A program made the translations under genes and the position numbers. Source: Homalodisca vitripennis (Eukaryota > Arthropoda > Insecta > Hemiptera > Cicadellidae). From it: a stretch of DNA of 64,000 nt. The notes under the pieces were generated by a model. It saw nothing but the letters and a program-made list of their open reading frames with translations. It had not been told where the DNA came from and did not search any database. The DNA lies in NCBI RefSeq assembly GCF_021130785.1, contig NW_025777509.1:28476-92475 (forward strand), written 5' to 3'. Shown here piece by piece: positions 21,588-32,000 of this stretch; the first letter of the stretch is position 1, and each line of letters starts with the position of its first letter.

Positions 21588-24053
21588 ATTTTGAAGCCCT
21601 ACTGATGGATTTGACGAGCCATCAACAGGATTATGTCCTAATGGGTGATTTCAACATTAATGTAATGGACACTAATGATCCTTCCACCAAACGATTTGTC
21701 GACATGTTAAGGTCATTTGACCTAGAATTGTTAGTCAAAACGCCAACGCGTGTGACACATTCAACACAAATGACAATTGACAACATCATCTCCAATCTAC
21801 CAAGTGTCGAAGTGTCCGTGGTCAATACAGCTATCTCGGACCACTATGGCCAAGAGGCTATAATTAGTGGAGTAAAAATCGAGAGGGAGCCCAAAATCAC
21901 AAAAACAATAAGAGACTTAAGGCAAGGAAACATCGCTCTCCTCAACACTTCCCTTTCTAAAGAAAATTGGAAATACCAAGAATCAATTCATTCCGTACAA
22001 GAGCGTTTTGAAAGGTTTAGTGATACACTCAACTTTCATCTCGACATGTACTGTCCTCTCAAAACTATACAAGTTTGTCCAAAAAGGGTAAACAACAAAT
22101 GGATAACTAAAGGAATTTTAGTTTGTAGAGAAAAACTAAAGTTTTTCTCAGAAATCCAGAAAACGTCTCACAATGAAGAATTCAAGCGGTTTTTTTCGAA
22201 ATTACAATCTAATTTACAGAAAAGTTATCCAAGCTGCAAAGGCATATGATGTTTTCCAAAGCAATTATATCTTCCAAAATATTTCTAAAACTGCATGGGA
22301 CATCATCATCAATAAAAACAAATCATGCAACAAACAAATCAAATTAAAAAGTGGTGATAGACTTGTGGAGGACGCGGTCCAGGTTGCAAATAGGCTTAAC
22401 AGATTCTTCGGATCTGTTGCTTGTGAGCAAGGCCCTTGCCCATCGCCCCCACAAGGAATCCCAAGACGAAGGCAGAGTCCAGTAGCCTCCCTGGCACTAG
22501 CACCTGTCGTTGAGGATGAGCTTGAAAAAATAATTCAGCAGCTCCAAGCCAAAAATACAAATGATTTAAATTCAATGTCAACGTGGCTAATAAAAAAATG
22601 TTCCAAGCATATTGTGAGACCATTAACCCAATTAGTAAATTTCTCTTTTGAACAAGGAGTTTTTCCCTCACTCCTCAAATCCGCTAAAGTAACCCCTATT
22701 TTAAAGAAATACGATCCCCAATCCCCACAAAATTACCGGCCTGTCTCAATTTTGCCAGTTATGAGCAAAATATTCGAAAAGCTTTTCTTGACACGAATGC
22801 TTCAATTTTTGAATAAACACAACCAGTTATCTGAAGACCAGTTTGGCTTCAGGAAGGGCAAGTCGACAATAGACGCTGTTGTAAATCTTGTAGACATGGG
22901 TTTAGAGGGACTAGAACGTCGGGATCACACATTGAGTGTGTTCCTGGACTTATCGAAAGCATTCGACTGTGTTAACCATGTTACAATGCTTGACAAACTT
23001 GAATCCCATGGCATGCGAGGCGTGCCTCTCCAGTGGCTCAGATCATTTCTAAGCCACTGAACTCAAACTGTCCAGATCTCAAACAAATTATCTGAACCAA
23101 TTCACCTGAATTATGGTGTCCCACAGGGCTCAATTCTCAGTCCAATTCTCTTCCTGATCTATGTCAATGATGTAGGTTCATCACTTCTGCACGGAAGACT
23201 AGTGCAGTATGCTGATGACACGACTCTCTGTTTCACTAGCAAATCAAAATTTATTCTGGAACAGCAGAGTTTTGTTGAAAATAACAATTGCGTCCAAACT
23301 TTTAACAGCCTCAATCTTAAAACAAATTCTGCAAAATCCAATTTTATAAATTTTGCTTTACGATCAGTAGATAGTCATGATGAGCCAGCCGTTATGTTGG
23401 CTGACACTATGCTGGACGAAGTATATTGTTCGAAATTTCTGGGAATATACCTAGATCGAGGGTTGACCTGGAACGATCACATCGACCACGTTTGCTCCAA
23501 ATTGGCCTCAGGCATTTATGTTTTGAGGTCTCTAGCCAAATACTGCCCGAGTCAGGTTCTGATGATGGCATATTATGGCTTGATTTACCCCCACCTCACT
23601 TACGGGTTGGTGTTGTGGGGAGCTTGTGCAAACAATCAATTCCTGAGAGTGTTCAAGCTGCAAAAACAAGCAATCCGCATTATCGCTAAGCTGAAATTTA
23701 GAGAGTCGTGCAAGGAAGCCTTCAAAAATCTGCAACTGTTGACGCTGGCGAGTCTCTACATCTTGGAAACAACGCTGTTTTGTGTGTCTAAATGTGCCAT
23801 GACGAATGGCCGAGACATACATGTGTATGAGACCAGAGGCAGAGATAACTACCGAACTGGTAGACACAGAACGGTGGTTTTTGAACGCTTGCCTTCACAG
23901 GCAGGTGTTCATTTCGTCAATAAGTTACCAGATTCAATTAAAAACACTCCAACGGTCAAAGTGTTAAAAACTCGTTTGAAGCGCTTTTTAGTGTCACAAA
24001 CATTTTATAATGTTTACGAGTTTTTTGCTTATGATTGGGAGACCACCAATTAA
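21588..24053 (+). pseudogene. CR1-like endonuclease-reverse transcriptase, broken
   Basis: One former ORF2 is now in two frames. The first part (to 22249) has the endonuclease motif MGDFNINVMD near its start, then LEIL-type and SDHYGQEAI motifs; the SDH histidine of the endonuclease is present. A frameshift occurs between about 22173 and 22249. The second part (22173-24053) has [27 protein letters not shown], the metal-binding [22 protein letters not shown] and YADD (23208-23219), so all RT catalytic aspartates survive. An in-frame TGA at 23058 separates them; at this site relatives usually have an arginine, so CGA to TGA decay is likely. Ends with the usual thumb region and C-terminus. One frameshift and one stop suggest a fairly recent death. 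Confidence 0.85.
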
Positions 24054-24260
24054 AAAGACTAACAAAATTCGTCGCTGGAAGTGGGAATAATTGGTGAATG
24101 AATGGATGTAGGTACGTTTGCAGTATTGTATGTTTGTATGGAATTTATTGTGGTGTGTTTGACAAAAATTTTAGCAAGAAAAAGCAAAAATGTGACATTT
24201 GCCATGCGTTGTATAATGTTCCGGCAGTAAAAATCTGATTTGATTTGATTTGATTAAGTG
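21588..24260 (+). mobile_element. Non-LTR retrotransposon, 5'-truncated, TGATT-tailed (CR1-like)
   Basis: The element starts inside the apurinic endonuclease domain and runs through a complete-looking reverse transcriptase to a 3' UTR ending in a short tandem repeat of TGATT (24236-24256). A tail of short tandem repeats instead of poly(A) is typical of CR1/L2-type clades, and the RT motifs fit that group. A second copy with the same tail lies on the - strand at 27604-28803. The region is distinctly richer in GC than its surroundings. I could not identify a target-site duplication. Confidence 0.8.
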
Positions 24261-25174
24261 TTCTTATGGAGAGTATAGGCATCTTTCTCTAACTAATGGA
24301 AAACTGAACGCTCGTCCCTCTCTTATTGGGCCGTCTATTCCTCTGTTGCTCTTTATTGCGTCTCTCTTTAACGCACATATCAATTTATATAGCGCTCTTT
24401 GTCAGCATTTCTTTTCAAATAAAATTATTGAATTATAAAATATAAACTAAAAGACTTGTCACAATTGAAAAAGGCAACTATATACCATTGAATTAGCAAT
24501 AAATAAATATACCTGCCTACATTTTCATATTTTATTTTTTGAGATAAAGAATGATGAGAAATTTTCACACCCATTTACCTGTTCACACTTAGTTGCCAGG
24601 TATTATTGTCAGAAAAAAGGTAGGCAACGGTGTTGTAGTATGTTGTGTATGTATTGAACTTTCCATTCGTACTGAATTTTAAATGAAAAAGAATGATCGT
24701 GTTCACGTAAAAGGTTTTAATTAAATAATTTTTTATTAAAAATATCCTTGCCAGGATGTGGTATGGCAACTGACCGGGTTTATGATTATTTATTAATTTT
24801 AAAATAAAAAAAATATTTCATCCTGTAAAATAATGAGAGGTCCATGTATACAGCGGGATCTTAGATTAATAGGGAAATTATTAACCTAAGTTTTAGCTGT
24901 CATTAATCCTCTCTGTAACAAAATAGTCCAGGGAGAATAGGTTAGCAATAATATTCATCATAGAACAAACAATATTAACTTTGACATTCTTTTACATACT
25001 TTATAAAGAAGGTACAGCTGTTTGTGAGAACTATTTCCTCACTTATTGTTTAAAGCAATATCGATAGCATTTTAGAAGGCAAAATAATGAAAATTAGTAA
25101 CAAATAGAGTGTACTAGCTGGGTAAATTAGTATTGCCTTACTAATTCATGTTAAATTAATAAAAACTCAATAAC
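24261..25174 (+). repeat. Repeat background with block A copy; no gene
   Basis: Block A is recognisable at about 24895-24950 (CATTAATCCTCTCTGTAACA and then CCAGGGAGAATAGG), followed by the GCAATATCGATAGCATTTTAG block (about 25063). Short reading frames at 24250-24438 and on the - strand at 24575-24769 show no motif and no conservation. Confidence 0.45.
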
Positions 25175-26165
25175 TGATGCGGCGAGTGCCGCTATAGATT
25201 TGAATTTGGCGCGCGTTATCTTTCAGTAGCCGCGAACGCGATAGCCAGCTGCGCCGAACTCTAGCTCTTAGCTTGAACTATAGGAGCCTCCTACCATCCG
25301 GACTTCTTCTGGACAGGTTCTGGTAGGATGATTCCTGCTAGGATAGCAGGCAGAGACCGGAGGTTGTGGGGAGTCGTTGTGCAGCGATCGGGTAGAGTTG
25401 ACGCGTAGAAGTGAGTGTACGTGGCCTGGGACTTGGTATAATTGTTAGGGAACCTTTCGGAACCATATAAAAAATTATTAGTTATCTTTAGTCATAAAAG
25501 CTGGTTAGGTTTTGGATAGGAGGAATCTAGTGGCGGATCCACGGTTATTATTCCTCTGGAAGGTGCCCTCTTCCGGTCGCGACCTATATATATATATTTG
25601 CAACCGTCCCTTGCCCTCTTTAGCCGCAACACTGACCAAGTATATCGGCCTTGGAGAGTTCAGTATGTTATCAGAATTGAAAGCCCCTTGCCCAACACCT
25701 CCACCGCTGACTGAGCCAAACGGGGGCCCCCTGGTTAAGATAGGCCAAGTCTTAACCGTAGTACATCCAGGGTTTAGTGATGGCAAAGTGAAGTGTTGGA
25801 TCCAGAATCCCGCAGGCAGACCTTGTCCTCAGTCACCAGCACACCACGTCCACCTAGATCCCTGTTTCACCCATGCGGGGTAATCATGGGCTTTCTGCGG
25901 GTAAACCACTCCAAGCTAGTATCAATCAGTGCATATACGCTTTAAGATGGAAATTTACTAGCTCTACTAACCAAGGACGCCTCTCCCTGTCTGTAGCACC
26001 CACAGCGCAGTCATTACATGGGCTGCGCTGATAGTCTGCACAGCTTTATCCTGGGTCGCATAGTGCCAACCAGTCTATACTGACTACTTGCTCGGGGAAC
26101 CCGGGGTCGCAAAGCCCGTCTGGTTACGAGTAACCAGCCCCTGGGAGCATTAGATATTAGAGTAA
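25175..26165. other. GC-rich inserted segment, unclassified
   Basis: A block of about 1 kb contrasts sharply with the AT-rich flanks: it begins near GATGCGGCGAGTGCCGC and ends near CCAGCCCCTGGGAGC. It holds a 123-codon + frame at 25512-25883, proline-rich in its middle (PCPTPPPLTEPNGG), and a - strand frame over the same bases. Neither shows a known domain. Small inverted pairs occur, such as CATCCGGACTTC, TCCTACCATCC and GGTAGGATG around 25290-25330. It may be a 5' UTR or non-coding end of a retroelement, or a complete non-autonomous element. I found no terminal repeats and no clear target duplication. Confidence 0.4.
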
Positions 26166-26189
26166 TTAGATAGTAGGACTAGGTTTACT

Positions 26190-26951
26190 GTCAGTAGTAG
26201 ACGTGATGTAAAAAAGCAATTAAAGGTAAAACCCAAAAAAAAATTAACAAGTGAAACATACCCAATAGTGAACATATTAATATATTTCGTAATATCCATA
26301 GAAACCACAAAGGACAGGCATTTCAATAATTTCCGATAAGTTCAAAAGTGTTGTCTACAAAAGTTGATGAACTTATGGCAAGTTAGGTTGTAGAAGCAGG
26401 AACAGGAACAAGTGCAATGGCCGAAAGCTCGATAAGGGCTAGGACTATTTTCATTTTTAAATTTAATGTTCAAAGTCGTTCAACACGCAGGACGTGGAAA
26501 TGTACACCAGGAGTGCTATGGCGAAGACCAAGATCGAGGTAAAGACTTATTGATGAATTACTTTAGTTATTTACAGTTCAAAGTTTTTTCTTAATATTTT
26601 AGTACCCAAAGCAATTTGCATTATAGTTTTGCACTTATTAATTACAGCTAAGACTGGGAAAAAGTACCCATAAAATTATAAGGCGTTTGCAGTTAAGAAA
26701 ATTTTAATTTTTAAGAATTTTACGAGTTTATTTTCTTGTTTAGTGATGATCTGTCTTGATTAAAAATAAATTTCGAAAAACATTCTGTTAGCATACTGGA
26801 ATTTGATTAAAAGTTTTAAATCCTTTCAGTAATCTAAGTGAACAGAAAGAATCAGTTTACAACAATGTTCGTAAATTGCACAAATGTTGACGTACTCTTG
26901 GTGTACAGAAGGAATCAGTTTACAATTACCATCATAATCATCTCTAAATGT
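26190..26951 (+). repeat. Repeat unit 7 (H, I, A), interrupted by Jockey element
   Basis: Block H is degenerate (GTAGACGTGATGTAAAAAAG, then AAGTGAAACATAC and TATCCATAGAAACCAC at about 26290). Block I is of the longer type also seen in units 8 and 11: GAAGCAGGAACAGGAACAAG, GCAATGGCCGAAAGCTCG, GTTCAACACGCAGGACGTGG, CCAAGATCGAGG (26390-26560). Block A occurs twice in tandem (26820-26865 and 26885-26930), each ending GGAATCAGTTTACAA or a close variant. TAAATGT at 26945-26951 is probably the target duplicated by the Jockey insertion. The 60-codon - strand frame here is accidental. Confidence 0.6.
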
Positions 26952-27130
26952 CCAAGTCCAATGTCCAAGTCCAAGTCGCTGTGACTGTGGGGGGTGGATC
27001 CCCCACATCTTTCAAGGCATCTGCCGGTTAGGCTTTTGCCTTGTGTCTCGAGGGTCAAAGCCCTAGTAGCTTTCGCTACCTGTCAGTGTGGTGAAGTGTC
27101 GTGGTGCAGTCGAAGTTGTAGTCGATGTTA

Positions 27131-27600
27131 TCAGTCATCCATGGGAAGACGCAGTTGGGGGACCAACTGGGCGCGAAGCTCACGGATGTGATCCCACGGT
27201 GAGGACTCTGCAGCTTCCTCAAGGATCGATGTCAGGCCTTCTACGAAGCTCCTGATGGTAGGGACGTTGGACGAAGCCCTGACTACGGTGTTCCTCACGA
27301 ACCAGGGCGACCCAGGACGGCCCGCCAGAGACACACGCTCAGGACAGCGAGCAACTGCCTCCTTGCTGTCTTGCAGGTGAGGTGGTACCATGCTGGGGCC
27401 GCATATGTGAGCACTGGCCGTATCAGAGCCGTGTAGAGCAGGACCTTCGTCCTGGTCGGTAGCTTCGTGGAGTTGAGCAGGGGGCCGATGCTGCCGAAGC
27501 CCTTCCTCGCTTGTCCACAGATCCTCTTGACGTGGGGTGTGAAGGTCAGCTTGGAGTCCAGGAGTACCCCCAGGTACTTGACTGAAGTCTTCCCCGGTAT
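27131..27600 (-). pseudogene. Jockey ORF2 C-terminal part, right of nested insertion
   Basis: Reading the - strand from 27600: GKTSVKYLGVLLDSKLTF, then HVKRICGQARKGFGSIGPLL, TRTKVLLYTALIRPVLTYAA and PAWYHLTCKTARRQLL. Then, after a frame change near 27350, GSPWFVRNTVVRASSNVPTI and a charged tail to a stop at 27131. These are the standard post-RT motifs of Jockey elements. It is continuous with the part at 28806-29890 once the nested element is removed. The 3' UTR extends to about 26952. Confidence 0.8.
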
Positions 27601-27603
27601 TTA

Positions 27604-28803
27604 GTCAAATCAAATCAAATCAAATCAAATCAAATCAGCTTTATTGCAGCGACAATATTACACTGTATAGCAAACGTCACAAATTTTAATCTAAAATTTT
27701 TTACATTCATGCCACAAAATTCTCATTTACACATACAATTTTACACTTATGCACCTTTCATCCTTCGCCAATATATCCCACTTTAAACAGCAGAATCAGT
27801 CATGTAATTGGGCGGTCTCCCAGTTAAATGCCAAAAACTCCCCTGCATTATAAAATGCTTGTGACACCAAGAGATGTTTAAGGCGCCTTTTGAACGCCTT
27901 GGGCGTTGGGGAATTTTTTATTGAATTTGGCAGTCTGTTAATAAAATTAATACCTGCCTGCGAGGGCAGGTGTTCAAAAACCACTGTTCTGTGGCTTGCA
28001 GTTCGTAGTAATTCTCTACCTCGTGTCTCATGCGTATGTATGTCCCGGCCTCTGGTTAAGGCACACTTATACATACAAAACAAAGTGGTTTCTAAAATGT
28101 ACAGACACGGGAGAGTTAACAGCTGTAATTCCTTAAAAGCTTGCCTGCACGACTCTCTGAATTTTATTTTTGCAATTATTCGAATAGCTTTTTTTTGGAG
28201 TTTGAATGCTCTCTGAAAATGAGAGCTTGCGCACGCTCCCCACAGGACCACTCCGTAAGACAAATGGGGGTAAATTAAGCCATAATACGCCGTTATCAGT
28301 ACCTGACTTGGGCAGTATTTTGCTAAGGATCTCAAGACATAAATGCCTGAGGAAATTTTAGCGCAAACATGATTGATGTGTTCATTCCAAGTCAACCCTC
28401 GATCAAGGTGTATTCCTAGGAATTTTGAAGAGAGGACTTCTTCCAGTGTGGAATCAGCTAACAAGACGGCAGATCCACAATGGTTGCCTACATCGCGCAA
28501 GGCAAAATTTAAAACGTTGGATTTTGAGGAGTTTGTTGTGAGATTGAGGCTTTGGAAGTATTGTACACAGTTATTGATGTCAACAAAGGCCTGTTGTTCC
28601 AACACTTCACTTGATCTTGCACTAAAACAGAGAGTCGTAACATCAGCATACTGCACTAGTCCTCCATGCAGAAGTGATGATCCTATGTCGTTGACATAAA
28701 GCAGGAAAAGCACAGGACTGAGAATGGATCCCTGGGGAACACCGTACCTCAGTTCTATTGGTTTTGACAATTGATTTGATATTTGGACAACTAGTCGCCG
28801 TTG
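27604..28803 (-). mobile_element. Nested TGATT-tailed non-LTR element (CR1-like), 5'-truncated
   Basis: Same family as the element at 21588-24260. Its - strand 3' end is an array of six or seven TGATT repeats (27604-27638), and it begins in the RT domain just before GVPQGS. The insertion lies within the Jockey RT gene, so it is younger than that element. The 5' junction falls near 28803, where CTCAACGGCGACTAGTTG aligns with the sequence at about 23061 in the other copy. Confidence 0.8.
27796..28770 (-). pseudogene. CR1-like reverse transcriptase C-terminal half
   Basis: An uninterrupted frame of about 324 codons matches the second part of the copy at 23060-24053, at roughly three-quarters identical residues by eye. 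It shows YGVPQGSILSPVLF, then YADV (residues 41-44) where the catalytic YADD box should be, so the second aspartate of the active site is lost. It continues with FLGIHLDRGLTWNEH, VLRSLAKYCPSQVL and the C-terminal LLVSQAFYN region. There is no N-terminal RT or endonuclease; it is a typical 5'-truncated, dead copy. Confidence 0.85.
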
Positions 28804-28805
28804 AG

Positions 28806-29890
28806 TTACAGGTGACGGCCGTCTGCTTGTCTCCTTGTCCTCGTAAATTTTATGGTTTCACATTTGTCAACGTTGACCTTGATCCTCCACTTGGTCAACC
28901 AGGGCTCCAGTAGGTGCAGCTGCCGCTGGATGTAGAACCCAGCCATCCTCAGGTTGGCAGAAGTGGCCGTGAGGAGCACATCGTCCGCGTACAGGGAGAG
29001 CTGCACTCTCGGAGCGACCGGAAAGTCGTTTGTGTACCACAGGTACAGGATCGGGCCGAGGACTGATCCCTGTGGCACACCAGATGTCACTGGGCGGGTC
29101 ATGGAGGTGGATCGGGCAACACTGACGGAGAAGGTCCGAAGGTGGAGATAGCTGCGGAGCAGCCGGAAAATCCTGGCAGGCAATGGAGACGATGACAGCT
29201 TGAAGAGCAGTCCCTCGTGCCACACCTTGTCAAAGGCTTTGCTCACGTCTATCAGGACCGAAGTGGAGTGGTGCTTCCTTCCTACAGCTCCGGTGATGTT
29301 GTTCAGGACTCTGCGAAGCTGAAGGGTGGTGGAGTGGCCGGTGCGGAAGCCGAATTGTTCTGTCCTGATAGACGTGAAGAACTCCTCAGGGAATCTCGCC
29401 AAGACGATCTTCTCCAGAATCTTGGAGAGCACAGGCAGTAGGTCGTCTTCGTCAGGTTGGTATTCCTCCAGGAAGTTTTCAATCATTTCGCACGTGTCCT
29501 CGTCGTAGACATCCGCGTGTGGGGAGAATTGGTCCTCCATGGTGTCGGCGAAGGCCTCTGCTCGATCTCCAGGGGAGTAGACAATACCACGCTGTCCATG
29601 AAGTGGTCGGTTGGTCTTCTTCTCCCCTGGAAGTGCCCTGGAGATTTTTCCAGATGCCGCCGACACCACCGTCAGCTTGATGTTCCACAAAGTCATCCCA
29701 CGCAGCCGCTCTGTGTTCAGCCAGGAGACGAGAGCACTTCCTGGCCTGGCGGTTGAAGGTCTGCTTGGCGAGTGGACATCGGGACTACTGATACTCCCTT
29801 CGCAGTCTGGGACGAAGTCGAATCTCCTCTCTCAACTCCTCGGGTAGAGGTAGAGTGATGTCAGTCCGGGAGAGAGGAGATGACGAGGCC
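28806..29890 (-). pseudogene. Jockey reverse transcriptase, N-terminal and core part
   Basis: Read on the - strand from about 29890, the first part shows ELREEIRLRPRLRREYQ, then RQARKCSRLLAEHRAAAWDDF, after which the main frame (29696-28806, 296 residues) begins with GKISRALPG and GDRAEAFADTMEDQFSP. RT motifs follow: LPVLSKILEK (about residues 87-96), EQFGFRTGHST, DVSKAFDKVWH (150-160), GVPQGSVLGP (206-215) and YADD (236-239). Between EDDL and LPVLSK the usual segment with KAPGPDGI-type and NYRP motifs is missing, an internal deletion of perhaps 90 codons. An in-frame stop lies upstream near 29770. It is disrupted at 28805 by the nested element. Confidence 0.8.
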
Positions 29891-29900
29891 GTCATGCATT

Positions 29901-32000
29901 TAAATGTTTTGAGGTCCTTTCATAAAAAATAGTGTAAAGATTACTTAGAGACTTACTTGGTTAAATATGCCTGAGAGATATCTTTCAGGCATTTTATAGT
30001 GGTGTAATATTAAAAATATTTTGAAATTAGTGAATTCTAGTTGGCTTAGGATAAAAATTAATATCTTAATTACATTTATTTGTTTACACTGTAAAAATAA
30101 ATAGGAATATTGTTCAAATTTGAGGAGAAATAAGGTCTATAAATTTTAACTTATCTAATTAGTTGCTGAAATTACCACCAGAGCTCTTTTTAAATTTACA
30201 ACACTATTGAAGTAATATAGCCATAGAAATAGCTTATTATAATCCATTTTAGCCATTATTAAATTTTCACAATTAATATTAATATTAACCTATTGCATGC
30301 CAATTTATAATCAATCGTTGTAGAGAATATTTGTAAACATACTTTAAATAATTATAAGTACTGTTGTTTATGTAGATTTTTATGTTTTTGCCCTCAATGT
30401 ATATGTGTTTTAAACTCATTATTTTGGTTCACTAATAACCTTAATATTAACGTTTATTTTTAATGAATCAGTTTACATATAAGATACATATTGTTCATAC
30501 ATATTTAATAAAAAGTATTGATTAATTAAAGCATTTTTTATATAATATTCTAAGAGGCATCTTTCAGTCATTTTATAACAGAGTTACATTGAAAAGTTTT
30601 AAATTAGTAAATAAAAGTTGACTTAGGATTAAAATGACATAACTTAATTATAGTCAGTTGCTTGCTCTTAAAAATTAAATAACTATATTGCACAAATTTG
30701 AGGAGAAATATATACTATAATTGTTGATTTAATCAAAACCTTACTGGAACTAACACCAGAGGTCAAAATTAAACCTTCACAGACATTCCTAATGAAAATC
30801 AATTTCTAAACTTCTAGACGAAACGTTAAGAGCAAAAAAATTGCAGGACCAAATAAACTCTTGCAAACGTAGCAACATTATAGCGGCAATTGAGAGATTT
30901 ATACTTGTAATTAAGAATATTTAAATAATTATTATAATAGAGATGGACATGGTTTTTTTAATTCTTAAAAAATTTAGCTTGTTAAATTAAATATTTTTTT
31001 TCATTTAACACCATCTATTACACTATTTACGTAGATAATTGCTATAAAACGCACTCATAATTATATTTAAATTTTATTTCTTTTGTTTTAGCGTGAATTT
31101 AAAGTTAAACAAACTCTTATTTAAATGTGTATATAAGGTAATGTGTTTATTTATGTAAACATAATAAGTATTATTGTTCACAATTTAATTGAGATAATTG
31201 TGTATTCATTAGAATATGTAATTAAGATATATTTATTAGGTTAAAGGTAACTTCACCTAGGCACAAAATGTATACAAAACTTCAATGGATTGTATAATAG
31301 TACAAAACTAGATTGTGTGGTATGTTTTTTATTCAGTAGCTCAATGAGTGTGTGATGTTTTATTTATGAAGAGTACCGAATGCTTACTAGTTTTATATTT
31401 TTGAAAGTTTGGTAAATTTTAGAAAGATTGAGCTGATTATTTATTGATTTATCGATTATGATGTAAATTTTTGAAAATGTGTTTTGTAATCATATTATAG
31501 ACGGGCATTATCACTGATAATTCTGTAATAATATCAGAGCATGTGTGATATGTAATTTGATATATAAACCAAGTGGCAGTCATTGGATAATTATGGCTTA
31601 TATTTTGTGTAAATACAATGTAAAATCTATGTAATATAACTGTGTTATAGACATACTGGAATTACGTATTTTTATCTAAACGATTCTTGGGGTACTATTT
31701 GGAACAACTACATAACTAGGTTGTAGAGTATTATTAAGTACTATTATTCATATATATTTCATAATTCAAATATACAATACATAGTAAAATTTATTTAATT
31801 ACTATTAAGCATTTTGTGTAGTGAATCAAGATGGTTATATTTCGTAAACTATAAATTAGAGATAAATTATAATATGGCCAATTCTTCTGCATTTTACCGT
31901 GTCGTGTGCCATGTGTTCATTCGTTTAGGTATTAAACGCGTTTTATCTTCAATGCACGCTGAACCATAACTACTACTCTCCGAGCACCGTTCACAGTAAA
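29901..32000 (+). repeat. Repeat background after the Jockey insertion; no gene
   Basis: The interrupted unit 7 resumes: AGATATCTTTCAGGCATTTTATAG (29976) and GAATTCTAGTTGGCTTAGGA (30030), then block C-like ACCACCAGAGCTCTTTTT (about 30175). The same series occurs again at 30535-30780 (GGCATCTTTCAGTCATTTTA, AAAGTTGACTTAGGATTAAA, ACACCAGAGGTC), a second diverged copy about 600 bp on. From 30850 to 32000 I recognise only AT-rich DNA with stops in all frames. Confidence 0.5.

Larger units (their letters stand above)
26952..29900 (-). mobile_element. Jockey-clade non-LTR retrotransposon, 5'-truncated, with nested insertion
   Basis: GC-rich sequence on the - strand encodes a Jockey-type ORF2 remnant. 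It is split by a 1.2 kb TGATT-tailed element at 27604-28803 in the same orientation; removing it joins the RT domain (ending KCETIKFTRTR) to the KYLGVLLDSK motif that normally follows. TAAATGT occurs at both ends (26945-26951 and 29901-29907), a likely 7-bp target duplication. The 3' end (left, near 26950-26985) consists of short CAAGTC-type repeats. Host repeat sequence resumes at 29905. Confidence 0.75.

Noticed and set aside
25512..25883. 123-codon frame in the GC-rich block as a host gene
   Set aside because: Overlapping open frames on both strands reflect GC-rich composition; no recognisable domain, and the frame is confined to an apparent insertion.
29457..29847. + strand frames over the Jockey element
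   Set aside because: They are antisense shadows of the GC-rich reverse transcriptase on the - strand.
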